From Chromera velia (lineage: Eukaryota; Sar; Chromeraceae): a DNA stretch of 39,067 nt. Shown in pieces: positions 32,616 to 39,067 of the stretch (the stretch's first letter is position 1; each line of letters starts with the position of its first letter). The notes below the pieces were generated by a model. It saw nothing but the letters and a program-made list of their open reading frames with translations, was not told the DNA's origin and did not search any database. The position numbers and the translations under genes are program-made. The stretch is taken from the NCBI GenBank assembly GCA_018398765.1, contig JAHBMJ010000430.1, forward strand, positions 4,196 to 43,262, read 5' to 3'.

Positions 32616-33509
32616 ATGAACCATACAGACGATGCGTATAACAAATCCACCGGGAACGGCTTTGGCACCCTGGTGGGTAACTGGATGGAGGAGGAGTGTC
32701 TCCGCACTGGCACAGGACACGGGCGCACGAAGCTTAACACCCTTGCTCATGAGATCGTCTGTCAGGACAAAGAGTCCCTTTCTGCATCTCAGACTCTGAT
32801 GCAGACGGGTTTCGTCCCTGATGACGACAACCCCCTGAACACAGGCAACAAAACCCGGATTCCCAGTTGCACGATCCTAGACAACACCTTCGACAGGATC
32901 CATGGGGTCCGGAAGACGGGAAAGATGTCGATCGAGTCAAAGGAATACGGGAAGACGTGCTGGGGAGAGAATTTGAAGATGGCAAGAGTGCGCAGTGTGG
33001 CAGGGCCAGGAACTTCTCTCAGGGAGAGTCAGGTCGGTAATTCGACTCAGTGCTGATCTGCATGCACGAGAATTCATGCCAGATACTTATTCTTCAACCC
33101 CAAAGAGCAGTCCAAATAATGATGGGATCTTCTTTAGCTCGATTTGCCACTGTCCTGAAAGAAAAGTGCTCCATCTATCCCTCTGTCGCTTGGGCAATCC
33201 CCCTCGACCCCCCCACACATGTGCATTCTAACAGTTGGTAGGTGGATGAGTGGGTAGGGGGCTAGGGAATGAGGGAAGGTGACAGGGAGGGATGGAATGG
33301 AGGAAGGAAGGAAGCAGACTGAGGAAGGTAGACGAAAAAGGGGCAGATCCGACGCGAAGCAACCGTATCCGAAATTAAAGGCAGGCGCGACATTAATTCT
33401 TGACAAAAAGAGGTGAGATCAAAAGACGTGTGCATTTTTGAATGAGCGCGCGCGCGTGTGTGTGTATGTGTATGTGTGTGTGTATGTATGTGTGTGTATG
33501 TGTGTATGT

Positions 33510-33547
<38 letters not shown>

Positions 33548-35946
33548 CAGTTTGAGGATCAGGCCAGGCAGGAGCTTCTTGACGAAGCGGTAGAGCAGCA
33601 CAACAAGGACTACTCAGGGTATCTGGCAAGTCTCAAGTCCACTCACCAGAGGGAACACTCTTTGGCCACGGTTTGTCCCGGAGCGATGGACGTGGCCTCC
33701 GCCGCCGTCTCCGGAACCGCCACTGTGCTCATCTCTCCGGATGCTGCACCCCCCGAGGGCTCGTTGACGCGACACAGCCGGACCATGAGAGGGGCTGCCT
33801 TGTACCAGGTCCGCCGTGGAGTCTTTTTGTGTATCCAGATCTGTATGTACATGCATGCGTTTGCGGCTGCTTGTGCTTCGACACTCCCCTCACTGCAAAA
33901 CCTATTTCCCTTTCTCAAGTGCTCTCCATTCCTGCACCGCTCGCTCTCCCTTTGCTGTTCTGTCCCACATGTTTTCAAATTAGCGAAAATGAGGGAAAGG
34001 GCGCACACCAGCAGAAACCAAGAAGTTGTAGGTACACACATACACAAAAAAGACAAAAAAGGATTGTAAGTCTGGCATGACCTTGACCGAAACAGCGAAG
34101 TAATCGCCAAGTACTGCTGCTTGGTTGTCTGCCGATTGTTGCAGGAGAGAGGAGGAGAAGGGAAGGACGCAGGTGGACAGAGTGGGACCATTCCAAAGGA
34201 GGTCGGTTGATATCTTTCATTCGAGAGAGGGATTCTCCTCACAGGGATTAAATCAAAACCTCAGACGCGCCCATGCAGAGAGTTAATAGAGGGGCAAATG
34301 TACATTGGGTTCTATTGTGATGAAAAACAAAACAGACAGGCCTATCCAGAGACTCAACAAAGAGGCAAAAATGAACAGGGAGTGCTACGGTGAACTGGTG
34401 GAGACATCGGAGAGGAAATTGCAAGGATGTCTATTCTTCGGGAAATGGGTCTTTTTGATCGGGTGTAGCCAGGGAAAGGCTGTTTCTTGTTTTCAGGGGT
34501 TTCGCCTTTTCCAGGCTGTGAATTTCTTGTTTTCAGAGGTTTCTCCTTTTTCAGGCTGTTGATGTCTTGTTTTCAGAGGTTTCCCCTTTTTCAGGCTGTT
34601 GATTTCTTGTTTTCACAGGTTTCTCCTTTTTCAGGCGGTTGATTTCTTGCTTTCAGAGGTTTCCCCTTTTTCAGGCTGTTCATTTCTTGTTTTCAGGCTG
34701 TTGATGTCTTGCTTTCAGAGGTTTCCCCTTTTTCAGGCTGTTGATTTCTTGTTTTCAGAGGTTTCTCCGTTTTCAGGCTGTTGATGTCTTGCTTTCAGAG
34801 ATTTCCCCTTTTTCAGGCTGTTGATTTCTTGTTTTCAGAGGTTTCCCCTCTTTCAGTTGCACCGTCTTTTAAGACCCCTCCGCGAGACACTCTCCTTTCA
34901 TCTTCTTGCATTCCTTTCTCGTGCAGCGACTTGGCTTCTATGCAGACACACAGGCCGTAACAAACGCAACCGAACTCCTGGCACATGACAAGAGGGGGTC
35001 GGTCAGTCATGATTCATAAGGGTGGGGAAGGGGGGCAGAATGGGGGGAAGGGGGAAGGGGGCAGCGTGGAAGGGCGGTTGCATGACTGCGTGAGGATTTC
35101 AAGAAAGATGGTCGAGATTCTGTCAATGCGTGGCCACTCCTGTCTGAGTTCAGTGCTCGCCTCTACGTGCATGTCTGTAGGTTCACGCCTACTTGCCTGT
35201 TTTGCCTGTTGAACTAAAGGGGTGTGTCACGATTGAATTGAATGCAGAACTGCCATCCTGACAAGTGCCACCACCGGCCAGTCCTGTTTCGGGAAGGACT
35301 CTAGCTTCTCTCAACCTATACAGGAATATCTTCGGGTCAGTGCACTCACTAGCCATGCGAGTCACTTGGTCAAATAGGGGATTTGGTTGCATCTGACAGT
35401 AGATGCGGAGTCCGTTCTTTTCGCTTTTACGGGTCTCACTTTGATCGAAATCCCTGGAAATAAACGGAAAAAGGTCAGAGACAGAGCAACTCTCTGTTTT
35501 GATATTATCCTGGCTGCGTGCTGGAGAAACGTTTAGGAAAAGCAATTGTAAAGCCTCTTTCCCCCTCGATCCTGCCGTCTGATTCTCATGCCTTCCGCCT
35601 CATAAATTGCACGGTATGCTCTTTCTTTTTTGCTGTGCAGGGACCTCTACAGGACGCAGATGACGCAACACTCGTGCATGCATTTATTTTCATACTCATA
35701 CAGAATTCTTTTTCAGGGAGAGAATAAATGCATGCATGCTCTTTTTTGCAGGGACCTCTAAAGGACGCAGACGACGCAACACTCGTGAATCAAATGCAGA
35801 CAGGAAGAGGGACAGGGGGGAAGGAGGGACTCTCTCTGACACGGGATGAGGTCGTGAACAGGCACCCTATCAAGAAGGTCTGTCTGTATGCTTTCTCTGT
35901 CTCTCTGTCTCTCTATCTCTCTGTTTCTCTGTCTCTCTGTCTATTA

Positions 35947-35979
<33 letters not shown>

Positions 35980-36597
35980 GCCTGTCTGTCTGTCTGTCTG
36001 TCTCTCTGTCCGTCTGCCTTGCTGATTTTCTTTCAATCCTCTCTCTTGGTTTTGCGCTGCTTCGTCTAATAAATGAATCTCTGAAGCAAAACGCACAGCT
36101 TTGCAGAACACGCACAATCATTCAGCATCACTGCAGAAGGGTGGAGGGGATGTCAGGTCCCCACACGCTTTCTTTGACCTTCTCTCTGCAGCAGTTCTAC
36201 TCTGCTTCTGACTTCCTTCCTCCCACTGCCCCGCATGCACCCTCAACCGCCTCAGCACTGTTAAATGATTCCATCAGTGCATGCCCCTCGATCACGCCGC
36301 CCCACCCCATCCCCCCCTGGCGGCCTTCCTTCCTCTGTTCAGGAAATCCCCATGCTCGTCAAACTGCGACAGCTCATCTCGGATCTGGCCACTTCAAAGT
36401 CAGCAACCATTGCATTTGGACAATGAAGTATGTCAATAAAAATTGTCTTGCTTCTTGACTCAACATACAGGCTACCGTCAGACTCCATCCCTCTCCCAAG
36501 CTTTTGTGTGAAGAGGCCTGTAAAGTCTCTGTTTGTCCCCGCGTCGCTGGGTGCGCGGATGTGTGTAGACAGGTATTTGGATAGATATCGACATGCA

Positions 36598-36644
<47 letters not shown>

Positions 36645-37167
36645 ATACATGTACGTGAGCGTGTCTGTTTGACTTCAGGTTTGGGTCTGCGGCATTTCTG
36701 GGAGTCCACGCGGCTCTGCAGGCGATGGCAGACGGGACCTCGGGTCTCATCGCAACATCTGGTGAGGGGGGGTGGACATGGATGGATCCGAGAGATTGCG
36801 CTGGACTGGGAGGGAATGCTGTTGTTTGGATATGGTCTGATGTGTCTTTGATTTCAGTCTTCTGATATCGTCTTGTTCTCCAGCCTTGAAACTCAAATTT
36901 AGATTCGTTCGCAGGAGACAGACTTCAGAAAGGGAAAAGTATGCTGACAGGAAAGATGTGACACAAGAAAGATCTCAAATGACTCGATCGTAATGCAAAT
37001 TTCTTTTGTTTCTAATATCCCTGCCCTGCCTGATGCAGATGTCATCGGCTTCATCAGAGAATCTCTCGGGGTGCCTGAAGAGGCAGTGGTCAGTCTCTCT
37101 GTTCGCACTCTGATGCATTTTCTGTTGGTCATGGGTCGAGTAAAAGTGATTTTGCTTACTTGTGTGT

Positions 37168-37199
<32 letters not shown>

Positions 37200-38897
37200 C
37201 CCCGTAAAATGTGAACATCTATCTCTTCATTCTTCCCTCGTGCTGCCGTCATGTGTTCCCTCCATCCTGTCCTGCTAGTCGCCGATCGAAGTGTGATTGC
37301 TTCCTCAGGATGGATACTGCAGTGTGCTTTCTTTGCGGGCCTCCACCAAGTAATGCATTCAATTGCTTTCTTGTTTACGTGTGACCGACCCGGAGTTCTG
37401 TCCCCTTTTGTTTGTGCCTGCAGAGTGAAGAGGAACTGCAAATCTTCCTCTCTATTCTGGAAACAATGGACAAGGGAAAGGTTGGTAATGCATTTACTTT
37501 CATACAGAATTCTGTATCAAAGTAAATAAACACACTTCCTCTCTATTCTCGAAACAATGGAAAAGGGAAAGGTTGGCAAGCAAAGCACAAAAGACAGCTC
37601 GCTCACTCGAATTAATGCTCTTTTGAATCGTCCTCTTCCGATGCATGGTAAATGAAATGAAATCTGCCGCACAGGCATAGTAAGTGTCAGCAAGAGACGT
37701 TCACAGCTCAAGCACACGAGGTATCGTACTGTTCTCCGCCTCGCACAAAGAGAAAACAGGACGCTCGGTGTCGTCGTCTGTAAGAGCACGAAGTACTTTT
37801 AAGTCCACAATCGCTTGTCCACATGAACATCAAGCATTGCAATCACAGCCATTCCCCTAAATGAATTGGTTTTTGTTCTTCTATCCATGCAATTGCAGGT
37901 CCAGGTCCAGCGCCTCCATGATCACATCCGTCCCCAAACTCCCCGAGTCCGCTTGGCCGCCATCGAGGAGGCCGTACAGAGAATCCTGGACTCGCACGGA
38001 GTCCCCAGAGAACAGATTGACGACACACTCGTGACACTCAAAGTCAGTCGACAGCCTGTATGGGAGGAGAGAGATTGAAAGAGTCCACTGCAAGTCCGGA
38101 ATGAAAAAGGTTGCATACAAGGATTTGTGTTTGTTGTGAAAGAGAACCAACAAAGGGGGGGTAAGAGTCCAACATCACCCTTGTGCATTTGGACACACTT
38201 TCTTCGCCCCCCCCCGGATCTCTCTTTTGCTCACTGTCCCTCCATCCATTTCCCCCCTGTCCGTGATATATTTCTGTCTGTCCGTGATATATTTCTGGCC
38301 CCCTTCTCCCCCCCCCCGTTTCTCATGCAAGCAGACCCAAACGAATCTGAACTCCCTCGCCTTCAAAGTCGACGCCCGTTTTGTTGAGGAAGGGGTGCCC
38401 TTGAACACCGTGCCCTTCGACGACAGGACGCTCGAGAGAGTGACCAGCATCGGCACGCAGAAACTCAGCGGCATCGGGGGAAGCATGCCGGTGCGTTGTG
38501 TTTGTCTCAATCAAACAGACAGAATGAGGAACAGGGATGATGGTAAGAATTCTCTCGTGAAGGACAATCTATCTGATGTGATTCGAAAATGAATGAAAAG
38601 ATACGTTAAGGAGTTGAAAGAGGGCACTGAAGGTTCGTGATACTGTCTCTGAATACGTACACAAGATGAAGGATCCGTACGTGAATGCACAAAGGCGTAA
38701 AACCAATGGGGACACACATCTGTATCCGGTGACTTTGAGATAAAGTCAACATTTAGAAACTGAATGTTTACAATCAGCTGTACGTGTACGCTTTGTTGCT
38801 TGCTCTCTTCGGGGACTTGCAGGGTAGCGGTGGGGGTGCGGCGAATCTCGCTGTGAGGGTTCAGGACATTGAGGCTTTGCTTCCTGCGGACCCTCCG
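32616..38897 (+). CDS. Long protein with degenerate EF-hand-like units, possibly axonemal (3' end outside window)
   Basis: Eleven exons agree in phase: 32616-33032, 33551-33808, 34145-34201, 35752-35877, 36343-36398, 36679-36761, 37039-37088, 37424-37480, 37899-38042, 38335-38490 and 38823-38897, about 493 residues so far. The last donor (GTCAGT) shows the gene continues to the right. Exons 1-2 encode GNGFGTLVGNWMEEECLR, then KDYSGYLASLKSTHQREH, reminiscent of small ciliary proteins. Exons 5-8 read like a calcyphosin-style EF-hand pair (HAALQAMADGTSGLIATSD, then ELQIFLSILETMDKGK) with poor calcium loops. PQTPRVRLAAIEEAV starts a second unit. Multi-EF-hand proteins of this kind line ciliary microtubule doublets. 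Assignment to the axoneme is a guess. Exon 3 is weak, and exons 1-2 could be a separate gene ending near 34218. Confidence 0.55.
33450..33546 (+). repeat. (GT)n/(GTAT)n microsatellite before an acceptor
   Basis: A GT/GTAT tract takes the place of the usual pyrimidine tract immediately upstream of the GCCAG acceptor of exon 2. Confidence 0.9.
34478..34856 (+). repeat. Tandem array of ~41-bp acceptor-like units
   Basis: About nine copies of a unit reading GGCTGTTGATTTCTTG, TTTTCAGAGG, TTTCCCCTTTTTCA occur, with shortened and variant copies. Each unit contains two pyrimidine-CAG words oriented as 3' splice sites on the gene strand. The array lies in the long intron between exons 3 and 4. Confidence 0.9.
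35641..35787 (+). repeat. Duplicated exon start flanking a palindromic insertion
   Basis: The first 36 bases of exon 4 (GGACCTCTAAAGGACGCAG and on) are duplicated upstream at 35641-35676 with two differences, again behind a TGCAG acceptor. Between the copies lies about 75 bases with inverted ends (CATGCATTTATT and AATAAATGCATG) and an internal CATACAGAATTCT. Confidence 0.85.
35881..36022 (+). repeat. (TCTG)n/(TCTC)n microsatellite
   Basis: The intron after exon 4 begins GTCTGTCTG and continues as a TCTG/TCTC tract. Its unit includes the GTCTGT donor word common in this window. Confidence 0.9.
36600..36641 (+). repeat. (GT)n microsatellite
   Basis: A GT dinucleotide tract lies in the intron before exon 6 of the EF-hand-type gene. 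Confidence 0.9.
37160..37200 (+). repeat. (GT)n microsatellite
   Basis: A GT dinucleotide tract lies in the intron after exon 7 of the EF-hand-type gene. Confidence 0.9.
37444..37579 (+). repeat. Duplicated exon end flanking a 36-bp palindrome
   Basis: The last 37 bases of exon 8 plus 8 intron bases (37444-37488) recur at 37535-37579 with four differences. Between them lies a palindrome at 37492-37527, TACTTTCATACAGAA and its complement, with a single unpaired position per arm. Confidence 0.9.
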
Positions 38898-39067
38898 GTC
38901 AGTCGATCGTGTTCCTTTTTTCTTTCTTCCTTTTTATTCTCTATTTGTCGTCTGTTTTTTTGTGTTTTTGCTATTGATCATGATTCGAACGACGGTCTGG
39001 TTTTTTTTCCATTTTTTGTTTCACGTTCATCGGCTCTTTTTGTTCCGCCCTGAAGGATCCTTCAGGG

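Noticed and set aside
33393-33629. His/Thr-repeat open frames on the minus strand, and Cys/Val repeats on the plus strand
   Set aside because: They are translations of the (GT)n/(GTAT)n microsatellite.
35189-35545. A 118-codon minus-strand open frame inside an intron of the EF-hand-type gene
   Set aside because: Some parts look protein-like (FDQVTRMASECTDP), but there are no flanking splice signals, no recognised family, and length alone is not convincing. A nested gene is possible but unsupported.

Overview
The window is nuclear DNA of a unicellular eukaryote. It carries split genes with GT-AG introns, a cytosolic tRNA with a Pol III terminator, RER1 and MLH3 homologues, a C-type-lectin-like surface protein, TPR and LRR proteins, and dense microsatellites and DNA transposon remains. 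Coding exons are of balanced to fairly high GC, broken by AT-rich islands that look like dead mobile DNA. A PH-like protein resembling apicomplexan inner-membrane-complex proteins and an EF-hand protein that may be axonemal make me think of a chromerid or related alveolate alga. That placement is inference only. A poly-C start and a 24-N gap show draft assembly.

Layout. 125-430 (-): one internal exon of a gene running off the left edge. 1482-3660 (+): complete RER1 in six exons. 4531-5717: hAT-like element with a BED-finger relic. 5718-7313: repeats and AT-rich DNA. 7314-8849 (-): intronless TPR protein. 9227-9299 (-): tRNA-Asn(GTT). 10258-12840 (+): secreted or membrane CTLD protein with a 58-threonine stalk. 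14555-18438 (-): MLH3 in eight exons. 19167-21247: DNA transposon with ~285-bp terminal inverted repeats. 22092-25697 (-): nine-exon gene with a possible PH-like domain. 27021-31211 (+): multi-pass membrane protein with C-terminal LRRs. 32616-38897 and beyond (+): long EF-hand-type gene. The genes do not form one pathway: they cover Golgi-ER retrieval, meiotic or mismatch repair, surface adhesion, scaffolding and possibly cilium or cortex structure.

Two observations stand out. First, 28 of the 39 donors I could place read GTC (mostly GTCNGT) instead of GTR, including 10 of 12 in the two genes anchored by homology (RER1, MLH3). This implies an unusual U1/5' splice-site pairing. Second, in the two right-hand genes four introns contain tandem copies of the adjacent exon end. 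Two of these are separated by a short palindromic element, and two by a shared TTTGAATT-rich core. This looks like intron gain or growth caught in progress.
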